From NCBI GenBank assembly GCA_902805615.1, contig CADCTQ010000379.1:1-34103 (forward strand): 34,103 nucleotides of DNA, written 5' to 3'. The translations under genes and the position numbers were made by a program. Under the pieces are notes generated by a model, which ran no database searches, was not told where the DNA came from, and saw nothing but the letters and a program-made list of their open reading frames with translations. The DNA comes from an uncultured Cytophagales bacterium. Lineage in GTDB: Bacteria > Bacteroidota > Bacteroidia > Cytophagales > 172606-1. Below, piece after piece: positions 7,739 to 15,740 of this stretch (within the stretch, counting starts at the first letter, position 1; every line of letters starts with the position of its first letter).

Positions 7739-9021
7739 CCGGACCGGAGAAGCGCATGCCGGCCCCCGCCCCCGCGGAGGGGGGCCTTCGACCCGTTGGC
7801 ACCAAGGAGCGGATAGACCTGCTCGACGTGCTGCGGGGCTTTGCCCTGTGCGGCATCCTGTTTGCCAACATGCCCATCTTCATGGGGTACGCGTTCCTGG
7901 GTGACGAAGGACGGGCGTCGCTGCCGTTCCCGGCCGCCGACCACGCCACCACCTTCCTCACGCACTTCCTGGTGGAAGGCAAATTCTACTCGCTGTTCTC
8001 GCTGCTTTTCGGCATCGGGTTTTCGGTGCAACTGCTCCGGGCCCGCCACGACGACAAGTCTTTCCTGCCGTACTACATGCGGCGGCTCGCCATCCTGCTG
8101 GGCATCGGCCTGGTGCACCTGGTGCTGCTCTGGACGGGCGACATCCTGGCTTCGTACGCGGCCTGCGGCTTCATCCTGCTGCTGTTCCGGCGCGTGAGCG
8201 AACGGACACTGCTCACCTGGGCCGCCGTGCTGCTGCTGCTGCCCGTGCTCCAGTACGCGCTGGTGATGCTCACCGGCGGCACGTTCCACCCGGGCACGCC
8301 CTTCGAAATCGCCGGTATGCACGCCCGGCAGCGCCTCGGCCTCTTCGACGCCGGCACCCGCCTGGAGACCATGCAGGGCGGCTACTGGCTGTGGCTGAAG
8401 GGCAACGCGGCCGGGGCCTTTTTCCGCTACAGCAACCTGATGTATTCGGGGCGGTTCTTCAAGATCCTGGCCATGTTCCTGCTGGGCTTCTACGTGGGCC
8501 GCCGGCAGATCGTGCAGCGCCTCGACGCCCACCGGCCGCTGCTCAAGCGGCTGCTCACGGTCGGGCTGGTGCTGGGCATTCCGGGCAACCTGGTGCTGGC
8601 GTGGCTCATGGAGCGGGGCGACGATTTCCCGGCCTCGGGGCTGGGGCTCACGCAAACGGTGGTGTACGCCCTGAGCGTGGTGCCGCTGAGCCTGGCCTAC
8701 GCGGCGGCGTTTTCGCTGGCCTGGCAAAAGCCGGCCTGGCAGAAGCGGCTGCGGGTGTTCTCGCCGCTGGGCAAAATGGCCCTGACCAACTACCTGATGC
8801 AAACCGTGCTTTGCCTGCTGCTCTTCAACGGCTTCGGGCTGGGGCTGGCGGGCCGCGTGGGTCCGTTCGTGGGCGTGGGCCTCATCGGGCTGGTGCTGGC
8901 CTTCGAGTGGGCCTTCAGCCGGTGGTGGCTGAGCCGCTACCAGTTCGGCCCCGCCGAGTGGCTGTGGCGGTCGCTCACCTACGGCAAACTCCAGCGCCTC
9001 AAACTCGCCACGGCGGCGTAA
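7735..9021 (+). CDS. DUF418 family integral membrane protein (YeiB-like)
   Basis: A 428-residue multi-pass membrane protein. The start at 7735 was chosen because its ATG overlaps the ATP-grasp stop (ATGA) and gives the family N-terminus. The hallmark RIDLLDVLRGFALCGILFAN is at 26-45, and the C-terminal DUF418 block contains GPAEWLWRSLTYGKLQ. Between them are about ten hydrophobic helices, with EGKFYSLFSLLFGIGFS and MRRLAILLGIGLVHLVLLW typical of the family. The family is related to acyltransferase-3 membrane proteins, and its role is unproven. Coupling to an ATP-grasp protein and closeness to glycan genes suggest acyl or amino-acid transfer at the membrane, but that is inference. Confidence 0.92.
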   Translation: MTGPEKRMPAPAPAEGGLRPVGTKERIDLLDVLRGFALCGILFANMPIFMGYAFLGDEGRASLPFPAADHATTFLTHFLVEGKFYSLFSLLFGIGFSVQLLRARHDDKSFLPYYMRRLAILLGIGLVHLVLLWTGDILASYAACGFILLLFRRVSERTLLTWAAVLLLLPVLQYALVMLTGGTFHPGTPFEIAGMHARQRLGLFDAGTRLETMQGGYWLWLKGNAAGAFFRYSNLMYSGRFFKILAMFLLGFYVGRRQIVQRLDAHRPLLKRLLTVGLVLGIPGNLVLAWLMERGDDFPASGLGLTQTVVYALSVVPLSLAYAAAFSLAWQKPAWQKRLRVFSPLGKMALTNYLMQTVLCLLLFNGFGLGLAGRVGPFVGVGLIGLVLAFEWAFSRWWLSRYQFGPAEWLWRSLTYGKLQRLKLATAA

Positions 9022-9026
9022 GAAGA

Positions 9027-9330
9027 TTTACCACGGAGACCCGGAGGGCCTGGCGTAGAGACGCGATTGATCGCGTCTTTTCGGAGAAAAGGGTTTCACG
9101 CAAAGGCGCTTCAGCAGCGCAAAGGACGCGAAGAAAGGAACTGAACCGCAACGCTCGCAATAGAGACGCAAAGGGCGCAAAGAGGTACGCGTTCTCCTTG
9201 CGGTCTTTGCATATCCTTTGCGCCCCTTGCGGTTCAGTTCCAACTCTCTAACTCCTCAACTCCCTTTCCGCCAACAAGACGCGATAAATCGCGTCTCTAC
9301 GCCAGGCCCCCCGGGTCTCCGTGGTGAACC
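9027..9330. repeat. Composite nested inverted repeat between convergent genes
   Basis: The outer arms are 9027-9080 and 9275-9330, carrying ACCACGGAGACCCGGAGGGC and its complement plus AGACGCGATTGATCGCGTCT, itself palindromic. The inner arms (about 9137-9190 and 9190-9243) pair around GGAACTGAACCGCAA and GCAAAGGGCGCAAAG words. CAACTCTCTAACTCCTCAAC at 9241 is another short repeat word, related to 15680-15732. The element fills the 310-bp gap between the stop codons of the DUF418 gene (TAA, 9019-9021) and the QueC-like gene (TAA, 9332-9334, minus). It probably ends transcription in both directions through RNA folding, although no classic T-tract is present. Confidence 0.85.
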
Positions 9331-9331
9331 T

Positions 9332-10096
9332 TTAAACCGCGGCCCTGGAACTGCCGGGCTTGAGGATTTTCCGGAGGGGCGGCTTCACCTGGTAATGCAC
9401 GAAGCTGCGCACCTGGCTGGAGAAAGGAATGCGCCGGCGCATCCCGTGTTCCATCGTTACCTGGCAAGGCACGCACAGGCCGCAGGGCTGCCCGTGGATG
9501 GGCGTGTGGCAGAACCAGGTGTGCTCCATGATGTCAATGAAACCGTACTCGGTAGCCATGCGCTGCAAGTCCACCTTGGTATACTGCGGAATGGGGAACC
9601 GGAAACAACCGAACATGCGCAACGCCGGGTAGTCCGGGTCGTCCCTGAGGCGGAAGTTGTCGCCTTTGCCGTCGGATTCTTTCACCAGGTTGGGCCATAC
9701 GTAGGATTTGAAGAAGCCGGGGCTGACCATGTCCACGCACAGTTCCAGGTCGTCCACGCCGATCTCGTCGGCGTAGCGGGCCAGCCACTCGTACTGCGTG
9801 CCGGTGTTTTTGAGCTGGATGGCCTCCCGGTACTGCCCCGAGATGCGGGCATTGGGTTTGATCTCGCTTACTTCTTTGAAGATGGTGGGGCGCAGCAGCG
9901 AAGCCACCTTCGGCGACTTTTTGAGCAGCAGCGACTTGATGTTGTCCATCGCTTTCACCTCCAGTTCGTACGATTGGCGGTTGCGGTCGAACAGGTAGTA
10001 GGGTTGCACGGGCTTTTCGTGCACCAGCAGCAGTTCCAGCAGGCGGTAGGTGGAGTCCCAGCCGCTGGTCCACAGTAAATGAACGGGTTGTGGCAT
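9332..10096 (-). CDS. QueC-like PP-loop ATPase, paralog B
   Basis: A 254-residue protein of the N-type ATP-pyrophosphatase superfamily, closest in motifs to 7-cyano-7-deazaguanine synthase QueC. The PP-loop is TSGWDS at 10-15, a variant of SGGxDS. Cysteines 196, 205, 208 and 211 (in FCHTPIHGQPCGLCVPC) have the Cx8CxxCxxC spacing of the QueC zinc site. It is roughly three quarters identical to the neighbouring paralog, with no gaps. The start MPQPVHLLWTSG at 10096 matches the paralog; an in-frame ATG at 10129 would add 11 residues. No queD, queE or folE gene is nearby, so canonical queuosine synthesis is doubtful and the substrate is unknown. A candidate promoter lies in the 185-bp gap to paralog A. 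Confidence 0.85.
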   Translation of the reverse strand: MPQPVHLLWTSGWDSTYRLLELLLVHEKPVQPYYLFDRNRQSYELEVKAMDNIKSLLLKKSPKVASLLRPTIFKEVSEIKPNARISGQYREAIQLKNTGTQYEWLARYADEIGVDDLELCVDMVSPGFFKSYVWPNLVKESDGKGDNFRLRDDPDYPALRMFGCFRFPIPQYTKVDLQRMATEYGFIDIMEHTWFCHTPIHGQPCGLCVPCQVTMEHGMRRRIPFSSQVRSFVHYQVKPPLRKILKPGSSRAAV

Positions 10097-10185
10097 GAAT
10101 TGTACGGTTTGCTTGGTAAGTGGGTACATGTAAATCAAAAGCACGCCGGTCCGGGCCTGCCCCGGGAGGAGGCCGAAACGGCGCG

Positions 10186-10216
10186 CAAAGCTAAGCGGGT
10201 TTGCGGTAACAACACA
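10186..10216 (-). promoter_or_regulatory. Candidate Bacteroidota promoter for QueC-like paralog B
   Basis: Read on the minus strand, TGTG (10213-10216; consensus TTTG) is followed after 19 bp by TAGCTTTG (10186-10193), an exact TAnnTTTG -7 element. It lies 90 bp before the chosen start, or 57 bp before the alternative ATG at 10129. This would let paralog B be expressed apart from paralog A. Confidence 0.45.
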
Positions 10217-10281
10217 GTCCGGGCCGGGAATGTGCCCGCACCGGACCCTTATTTTCGGGGAAGGCGGCTCCCGGGGAAAGG

Positions 10282-11055
10282 TTACGCGGCCGGCGTGGCG
10301 GCCTTGGGCTGGTTGCGGCCGAGCAATTTGCGGAGGGGCGGCTTTACCTGGTAATGCACGAAGTTGCGCACCTGGCTGGAGAAAGGAATGCGGCGGCGCA
10401 TCCCGTGTTCCATCGTTACCTTGCAGGGCACGCACAGGCCGCAGGGCTGCCCGTGGATGGGCGTGTGGCAGAACCAGGTGTGCTCCATGATGTCAATGAA
10501 GCCGTGCTTGACCGACATCCGCTGGAGGTCCATCTTGGTGTATTGCTGCACGGGAAACCGGAAGTAGCGGTACATGGTCAGCACCGGGTTTTCGGGGTTG
10601 TCCTTGAGGCGATAGTTGTAGCCTTTGCCGTCGAATTCCTGCACCAGGTTGGGCTTGATGTAGGTGCAGAAGAAGCCCGGCGTCACCATGTCCACGCACA
10701 GTTCCAGGTCGTCCACGCCAATCTCGTCGGCGTAGCGGGCCAGCCACTCGTACTGCGTGCCGTTGCGCTTGAGTTTGAGAACTTCCTGGAACTGCGCCGA
10801 AATGCGGGCATTGGGCTTGATCTCGCTTACTTCTTTGTAGATGATGGGTCGCATCAGCTGCGCCACCTTGGGCGACTTTTTGAGCAGCAGCGACTTGATG
10901 TGCTCCATTGCTTTCACCTCCAGTTCGTACGATTGGCGGGAGCGGTCGAACAGGTAGTAGGGTTGCACGGGCCTCTCGTGCACCAGCAGCAGTTCCAGCA
11001 GGCGGTAGGTGGAGTCCCAGCCGCTGGTCCACAAAAGGTTAACAGCCTTTTCCAT
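10282..11055 (-). CDS. QueC-like PP-loop ATPase, paralog A
   Basis: A 257-residue paralog of the downstream gene with the same PP-loop (TSGWDS, 10-15) and the same zinc cysteines (196, 205, 208, 211). The first 60 and last 75 residues are nearly identical between the two. Differences cluster at about 85-100 and 128-180, where QueC-family enzymes would contact substrate. QueC turns 7-carboxy-7-deazaguanine into preQ0 using ATP and ammonia. QueC-like proteins also occur in defence systems (Qat and some CBASS), but none of their partner genes are here. The start MEKAVNLLWTSG is the first ATG upstream of the PP-loop. It is divergent from the glycosyltransferase across a 230-bp AT-richer spacer with a small CTATT/AATAG dyad (about 11175-11192). 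Confidence 0.87.
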   Translation of the reverse strand: MEKAVNLLWTSGWDSTYRLLELLLVHERPVQPYYLFDRSRQSYELEVKAMEHIKSLLLKKSPKVAQLMRPIIYKEVSEIKPNARISAQFQEVLKLKRNGTQYEWLARYADEIGVDDLELCVDMVTPGFFCTYIKPNLVQEFDGKGYNYRLKDNPENPVLTMYRYFRFPVQQYTKMDLQRMSVKHGFIDIMEHTWFCHTPIHGQPCGLCVPCKVTMEHGMRRRIPFSSQVRNFVHYQVKPPLRKLLGRNQPKAATPAA

Positions 11056-11285
11056 AGTAAGGGTCGGTTTGAAGTGGTAAGTGGTTTAGCTTGACGGGAA
11101 GTGGTCCGGGCGTTGGGGGCGCAGCCGGCACTAATCCGGATACAGATACGGGTTTGGCGCCGCCGCGTTGTAACTATTGTTAAAATAATAGCGTATGTGA
11201 TTTAATCAAGATTTTTCCCCGCCTGTCCCCATTCAATTCTTTATCTAAGGCCAAGTCCGTAATTTACGGCTGCATCCATTATCGC

Positions 11286-12209
11286 ATGGCAACCACCGTT
11301 TACACCCTATACGAGGGGCACTACGCCTTTGGCGTAGGCGCACTCCTGAATTCATTGCTCAACAAAGGCTTTGTGGGCACGTACGCAGTAGCCTACCGCG
11401 GCAAGCTGCCGGGCTGGGTCAGTCAGCTCAAGCAGGAAGGCCACGAAGAATATTCCATTTCCGGGGTGCGGGTCAAGTTCATTCCCCTCAACCCGCCCTT
11501 GCACCTGCGGTTTTACAAATCCTCGCTGGGCCTGGAACTGTTCGAAAAGTATCTTCCCGAAACCCAGAACCTGTTTTACTTCGATCCCGACATTGTGATC
11601 AAGGCGGACTGGAAATTTTACGAGAACTGGGCGCAGAACGGCATCGCCCTGTGCCTCGACAATGCCTTCGGGATTATGCCGGCCGACCATCCCTGGCGGG
11701 CCGAGTGGCGCCGCATTGGCGGCAAGCTCGGGCTGCCGGTCATCCGGCAGCAGAATTTTTATTACAACAGCGGCTTTTTCGGCATGACCCGGGCCAACCA
11801 GCCCTTTCTCCGCCTGTGGCGCGACCTCACCTACGCGTACCGGGACCTGGGCGGCGACGTGATCGGCAGCAAGAGCGCCGACCGTAAACAGGCCGTGGTG
11901 GGTGACCAGGACCTGATGAACGCTGCCATCATGTTTTCCGAACAGCCGCTGAGTTGCGTAGGCCCCGAAGGCATGGATTTCAACGGGTTCGGGGGGTACG
12001 TGATGTCGCACGCCGTGTACCTGATCAAGCCGTGGGTGAAGAACTTTACGCTGGACCTGCTCAAAACCGGCAACGCCCCCTCCCTGGCCGACAAGGAGTT
12101 CATGAAAAACATTGCCGCGCCCATCAAGCTGTATTCGCCCATGGAGGAACGCCTCAAACGGGTCAACATCAAGGTGGCCGCGGCGCTGGGCCGGGTGGTG
12201 GGCCACTAG
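11286..12209 (+). CDS. GT-A fold glycosyltransferase
   Basis: A 307-residue cytoplasmic glycosyltransferase. It has the DxD metal site in FYFDPDIVIK (D100, D102), a YYNSGFFGM acceptor-site motif (about 160-167) and DQDLMNAA further on, the order seen in GT8-like retaining enzymes. The N-terminus TVYTLYEGHYAFGVGALLNS is the nucleotide-sugar strand-helix unit. There is no signal peptide or membrane segment. Donor and acceptor sugars cannot be read from sequence. It is followed 153 bp later by a Wzt-like ATPase on the same strand, consistent with assembling a polysaccharide that is then exported, but a weak hairpin separates the genes. No clear Shine-Dalgarno precedes the ATG, as is usual for Bacteroidota. 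Confidence 0.85.
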   Translation: MATTVYTLYEGHYAFGVGALLNSLLNKGFVGTYAVAYRGKLPGWVSQLKQEGHEEYSISGVRVKFIPLNPPLHLRFYKSSLGLELFEKYLPETQNLFYFDPDIVIKADWKFYENWAQNGIALCLDNAFGIMPADHPWRAEWRRIGGKLGLPVIRQQNFYYNSGFFGMTRANQPFLRLWRDLTYAYRDLGGDVIGSKSADRKQAVVGDQDLMNAAIMFSEQPLSCVGPEGMDFNGFGGYVMSHAVYLIKPWVKNFTLDLLKTGNAPSLADKEFMKNIAAPIKLYSPMEERLKRVNIKVAAALGRVVGH

Positions 12210-12222
12210 CGGTCCCGGCAAG

Positions 12223-12240
12223 AAACGCGTTTGCGTTTTT
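12223..12240 (+). terminator. Weak hairpin terminator after glycosyltransferase gene
   Basis: AAACGC (12223-12228), loop GTTT, GCGTTT (12233-12238), then TT. The stem is only 6 bp and half A-T, so it would be inefficient and some transcription into the ABC gene is likely. Confidence 0.45.
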
Positions 12241-12362
12241 CCACCCGGCGCGAATCCATACAACTTTACGGGCCGCGGCCCCGTTTAAAGCCGTTGGTGC
12301 CAGGTAATTCCCCCACTTACAACCACCATCCATCCCTAACTTCATTTTAATTCTAATTCCGG

Positions 12363-13658
12363 ATGTCAGTAGCAATCAAGGTTGAAAACATCGGCAAGAA
12401 GTACGTCGTGGTCCGCAACCAGCAGAAAGAATACACCCTCCGCGGCACGTTGACCCAGAAAGTCCAGCGGATGCTGCAACCCAACCAGTTCAACGAAGAG
12501 AAAGAAGAAGAATTCTGGGCGTTGAAAGACGTGAGCTTCGAAGTGAATCAGGGCGACCTGGTGGGCATCATCGGCCACAACGGCGCCGGCAAATCCACCG
12601 TGCTCAAGATCATCAGCCGCATCACCGAGCCCACCAAGGGCAGCATCGGCATCAACGGCCGCGTCGCCAGCCTGCTGGAAGTGGGCACGGGCTTCCACCG
12701 CGAACTCACGGGCCGCGAAAACATTTACCTCAACGGCACCATCCTGGGCATGAAGCGGCCCGAAATTCAGCGCAAGTTTGACGAGATCGTGGCCTTTTCG
12801 GAAATCGAGAAGTTCCTCGACACCCCCGTCAAGCGGTACTCCTCCGGGATGTTCATGCGCCTGGGCTTCGCGGTAGCCGCGCACCTGGTGTCCGAAATCC
12901 TCATCGTGGACGAAGTACTGGCCGTGGGCGACCAGAGCTTCCAGAACAAGTGCCTCGCCAAAATGGAAGACGTGAGCCGCAACGAGGGCCGCACCGTGCT
13001 CTTTGTGAGCCACAACATGAGCACCATCAAGCGCCTCTGCAAGACGGGCATCCTCCTCAAGGGGGGCCGCGTGGAGAAGACGGGCAACATCACCGACGTG
13101 GCCGCCGAGTACCTCAAGCCGGTGCAGGCGATTGCCAGCACCGAAAACATTTTCACGACCAAAAAGTACGGCATCCTGGGCTGCGAGGTCCTGGCGGCCG
13201 ATGACGCCGACGCCTACGAACGGGAAGGCGCCAAGCCGGACCGGACCATCCTGGCCCACCAGCAGATCATGTTCCGCTTCTTCATCCGCATCTCCGACCG
13301 GATGCGGGGCAAGATCGGCCTGGGCGGCAGCCTCCGGGACGCCGGCGGCATTACCATCGGCACGACGTTTTCGGACTACTACGGCACCAAGTTTGCGATG
13401 ACCCCCGACGAAGTGACCGAAATCCGCGTCATCAACGAGGGAATGCGGCTCAGCCCGGGGCGGTATACCTTCTACCCGTCGCTGTACTGCAACGACGAAA
13501 AAGCCAAGTCGCTCGTGGAGGCCGTCCACTTCAACGTGCTGCCCTCCGACATCTTCGGCTTCGGCTACAACGACTTTCAGGGCCAGGGCCCCATCGTGTG
13601 GAATGCCCGCTGGGAACAGGTCGAGGCCGACGTGAACGACCTCAAACACTTGCGGTAG
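12363..13658 (+). CDS. Wzt-like ABC transporter ATP-binding protein (polysaccharide export type)
   Basis: A 431-residue ATPase. Walker A is GHNGAGKST (71-79), the ABC signature [10 protein letters not shown] is at 158-167, Walker B ILIVDE is at 179-184 and the switch His is H217 (FVSHNMS). The form YSSGM is typical of the Wzt/TagH/KpsT group that drives O-antigen, teichoic acid or capsule export. The extra C-terminal region (about 265-420) fits a Wzt-C beta-sandwich, which in known Wzt proteins recognises the terminal modification of the glycan. The required ABC-2 permease (Wzm) is not in this window, so it must be encoded elsewhere or the protein has another partner. Transcription probably ends at the strong hairpin 63 bp downstream. 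Confidence 0.93.
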   Translation: MSVAIKVENIGKKYVVVRNQQKEYTLRGTLTQKVQRMLQPNQFNEEKEEEFWALKDVSFEVNQGDLVGIIGHNGAGKSTVLKIISRITEPTKGSIGINGRVASLLEVGTGFHRELTGRENIYLNGTILGMKRPEIQRKFDEIVAFSEIEKFLDTPVKRYSSGMFMRLGFAVAAHLVSEILIVDEVLAVGDQSFQNKCLAKMEDVSRNEGRTVLFVSHNMSTIKRLCKTGILLKGGRVEKTGNITDVAAEYLKPVQAIASTENIFTTKKYGILGCEVLAADDADAYEREGAKPDRTILAHQQIMFRFFIRISDRMRGKIGLGGSLRDAGGITIGTTFSDYYGTKFAMTPDEVTEIRVINEGMRLSPGRYTFYPSLYCNDEKAKSLVEAVHFNVLPSDIFGFGYNDFQGQGPIVWNARWEQVEADVNDLKHLR

Positions 13659-13720
13659 ACGGGAGCGGCAGGACAAAAGGGAGGAGACACGGACATGGGA
13701 GTTTGCCCCGGTGGGGCGGA

Positions 13721-13748
13721 GGGTAGTCGGTAAGACTACCCTTTTTTT
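13721..13748 (+). terminator. Strong intrinsic terminator after Wzt-like gene
   Basis: GGGTAGTC (13721-13728), loop GGTAA, GACTACCC (13734-13741), followed by seven T residues (13742-13748). The 8-bp perfect stem plus T-tract is a textbook rho-independent terminator, placed 63 bp after the stop codon. Confidence 0.9.
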
Positions 13749-13749
13749 G

Positions 13750-13955
13750 TGCGCAGTCCGGTTCGCGTCGCGGTTCGGTTCGCGTCACATCCCGGTTCAA
13801 TGATCCCGGTCCGATTCGCGCCGCATGACGATTCAATGCGCGTGGTGTCCCGAGTGTCCCGGTTCAGTACGCATCGCATCACGGTTCAATGCGCGTGGTA
13901 TGCGGGTGCGGCCCGCGTCGTATCACGGTGCGGTCAGGTTCTCAAACCTGACCCT
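13750..13955. repeat. Degenerate GGTTCAATGCGCGTGG repeats and GGTCAGGTT hairpin
   Basis: Words of the form CGGTTCxxTxCGCGT recur irregularly from about 13756. The best pair is ATTCAATGCGCGTGGT at about 13832 and GTTCAATGCGCGTGGT at about 13886. A perfect hairpin GTCAGGTT-CTCA-AACCTGAC follows at about 13933-13952. No reading frame here looks like protein. Confidence 0.6.
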
Positions 13956-14043
13956 TCCGGCAAGCCACATCACCCGTCTCCTGCCACACCCGCGGCCGGG
14001 TAAGCATGGGACTCATCTTCAGGTTTGGTGATGGCGAGGTTTT

Positions 14044-14344
14044 GTTAGCCCACGGTTTCAACCGTGTATGTGCTGAGCGGGTGGTATGGGATGCGTCATT
14101 GCGAGGAGCGGGATTGCAGAGCGGGCCGGGCGACGAAGCAATCTCCTTCGTATCCCCGCCAAACGCCGTTACCGGTGGTGAGCGGTTCTTACCCGTGACA
14201 CTTCGGGAGCCGAATCGTTCCCGGGCTTTGACGGGGATACGGGTGAGATTGCTTCGTCATGCCAACGCAAAAACCCGCCCTGACTCCTCGCAATGACGCT
14301 GCTCATACAACCCGCTAAGCACATACGAAACCGTGGGCTACCCC
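14044..14344. repeat. Composite long inverted repeat between convergent genes
   Basis: The left arm (14044-14159) carries TAGCCCACGGTTTCAACCGT, GTATGTGCTGAGCGGGT, CGTCATTGCGAGGAGCGGG and GACGAAGCAATCTC, ending GTATCCCCG. The right arm (14228-14344) has the complementary modules in reverse order. The 70-bp centre is unique. The GTCATTGCGAGGAGCG...GAAGCAATC word resembles a widespread intergenic repeat in many bacteria. It lies in the spacer between the convergent ABC ATPase and TPR-like genes. Confidence 0.82.
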
Positions 14345-14413
14345 TTCCATTTGGGAAAAGGTACGGGATAACATAATGCGTCCACGCTTGACCGGGGAGA
14401 TAACAAAAACGGG

Positions 14414-14482
14414 ACTTTCTCAAAACGCTCACAGAAGCCGTCAGTGAGACACTGACGGCTTCTGTGAGCGTTTTGAGAAAGT
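14414..14482. repeat. Perfect 33-bp stem hairpin with 3-nt loop
   Basis: The left arm 14414-14446 begins ACTTTCTCAAAACGCTCACA and the right arm 14450-14482 is its exact reverse complement; the loop is AGA (14447-14449). The inner part CCGTCAGTG/CACTGACGG may be a separate palindromic module enclosed by AACGCTCACAGAAG. Such a long perfect stem is rare unless recently formed or maintained. No T-tract follows on the plus strand, so it is not a standard terminator. It sits between the composite inverted repeat and the terminator of the TPR-like gene. Confidence 0.93.
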
Positions 14483-14527
14483 TCTGAAAAACAACCGCCA
14501 GGCTTCCCTGCCAAAAGCGTAGAAACG

Positions 14528-14561
14528 AAAAAGCGCCGGGAGGAGGTACCCGGCGCTTTTT
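14528..14561. terminator. Bidirectional intrinsic terminator
   Basis: AAAAAGCGCCGGG (14528-14540), loop AGGAGGTA, CCCGGCGCTTTTT (14549-14561): a 13-bp perfect stem with A and T tracts. It works as a rho-independent terminator on both strands. On the minus strand it lies 33 bp after the stop of the TPR-like gene. Confidence 0.92.
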
Positions 14562-14593
14562 CGCGTTGTCGTTTCCAGGCGGCGCCTGGCCGT

Positions 14594-15127
14594 TCAGGCT
14601 GAAGCACCCGAGGCTTGCCACTGGGGCGGAGATTGCCGGTTGGGCACGGCCGCCTCGTAGTTGGTGGTTTGGGGAGCGGGTCCGCCGGCCAGTTGCCGCT
14701 TGCAGAGGTCAAGCCCCGCTTCCAGGTCGCGCGGGTTGTAGCCGATCTTGTGGGCGTAGCCGATGGCTTCCCGGTAGCACGAGGCCGCATTGCGCCAGTC
14801 GGACTGGGCCTGGTAGCAAGCGGCCGCCGTGCGCAGAATCATCACGTGCGTGGCAAACTCGTCGGCGGCCCGGGGCTTGGGCAGCGATTCGCCCTGGAAG
14901 AGGGCCACGCCTTTGTCGTAGGCGCCTTCCGCTTCGAACCGGCCCAGGCGGTTGAGCAGCACCGTAGGGCCGAACGGATTCATTTCTTTGCGCGAACCCG
15001 TAGGCCTTCGTCCGGCCGTCTTGTTCCGGAGCTTGCCCGACCGCCAGACGGCCAGGAAGGAAAAGACGAGGAGTGAAGAAATACCGATCATTACCATAAT
15101 TGTAGGTTTTAAGTAGTGGTTTTGCAT
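14594..15127 (-). CDS. Membrane-anchored TPR-like protein, unknown function
   Basis: A 177-residue protein. One membrane helix at about residues 10-28 (IMVMIGISSLLVFSFLAVW) is followed by positive residues (RSGKLRNK), so the C-terminal part is probably cytoplasmic. Residues about 55-145 form TPR-like helix pairs: LLNRLGRFEAEGAYDKGVAL, HVMILRTAAACYQAQSDWRNA and ASCYREAIGYAHKIGYNPRD. The last 35 residues are low-complexity Pro/Gln/Ala. The start at 15127 (MQNHYLKP) was chosen as the ATG nearest the helix with a short polar lead; ATG at 15097 (MVMIGISS) is also possible, and a longer upstream extension is Arg/Pro-rich and unlikely. TPR modules usually scaffold protein contacts; no partner can be named. 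It ends at a strong terminator. Confidence 0.72.
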   Translation of the reverse strand: MQNHYLKPTIMVMIGISSLLVFSFLAVWRSGKLRNKTAGRRPTGSRKEMNPFGPTVLLNRLGRFEAEGAYDKGVALFQGESLPKPRAADEFATHVMILRTAAACYQAQSDWRNAASCYREAIGYAHKIGYNPRDLEAGLDLCKRQLAGGPAPQTTNYEAAVPNRQSPPQWQASGASA

Positions 15128-15679
15128 TGGAACACCGGGTCTCGCGTCCCTGCTCCGGCGGCGTTGTTGGCGAGAATACCCGGGAAAAAGGGTTGGCACA
15201 TCCGGTAGCCCGGGACCGCCTGGTGGCAGCACCCGGTGCGCGGAGCAAGAGAACGGCTGCTTCCCACACCCATTCCGGGGGTGGGCGCGGCAGTGCGCAC
15301 CGGTAGCCCGGCCGGTTGACCGGCCCCATGCGAATTTTGAATAAAAGTAATAAAATTAACCAGCAAGTGAAAGCAGCAGCCGGGTACAAATGAAGGGGTT
15401 ATTGCATAAAGTTGATTAATTGAAATTTATACTTAATAATGTCCAGTTCTCCGGCAACCGGCCCCCGGGCGGTGCGGGCAAATGGTCCCGTTCCCCCGCG
15501 GGTAGCCTGTTTTCGAAGCATTCATTCCCAAACCGCCCGGGATGGCTCCCACACCCCGCAAAAACATTGCGAAAGGCAGCCTTTCCCCGGCCGGAGCGGC
15601 AAAAAATATCCGGAACCGGAAAAAATATTTTTAACCCTGCTGACATAGAGTTGTCACCAGCGGGCCGTTTCTTTGTAAT
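15128..15679. other. Divergent spacer, no gene recognised
   Basis: This separates the TPR-like gene (minus) from the small gene at 15741 (plus). An AT-rich tract at about 15335-15440 contrasts with the GC-rich surroundings and is the likely promoter zone for one or both genes, but no exact TTTG-N19-TAnnTTTG pair was found. A frame open at 15420-15695 gives Pro/Arg/Ser-rich low-quality protein and is not called. Confidence 0.45.
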
Positions 15680-15732
15680 GGAGTTGGAGAATTGAACTCC
15701 CCAACTCCCCAACTCTTTCATTCTCTAACTCC
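15680..15732. repeat. GGAGTTGGAGAATTG / CCAACTC short repeat
   Basis: GGAGTTGGAGAATTGAACTCC (15680-15700), then CCAACTC words in tandem, then TTTCATTCTCTAACTCC form an imperfect inverted repeat ending nine bases before the ATG at 15741. Related CAACTCTCTAACTCCTCAAC words occur at 9241. It would place a hairpin across the translation start region of the small gene. Confidence 0.65.
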
Positions 15733-15740
15733 AGTCACGC

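Noticed and set aside
9332-11055. Qat or CBASS-type defence system based on the QueC-like genes
   Set aside because: No QatA ATPase, QatB, TatD-like nuclease, cyclic-nucleotide synthase or effector gene is nearby; the neighbours look like glycan or metabolite genes.
15420-15695. 91-codon plus-strand frame in the divergent spacer
   Set aside because: Pro/Arg/Ser-rich product overlapping a repeat, with no family features or start signal.
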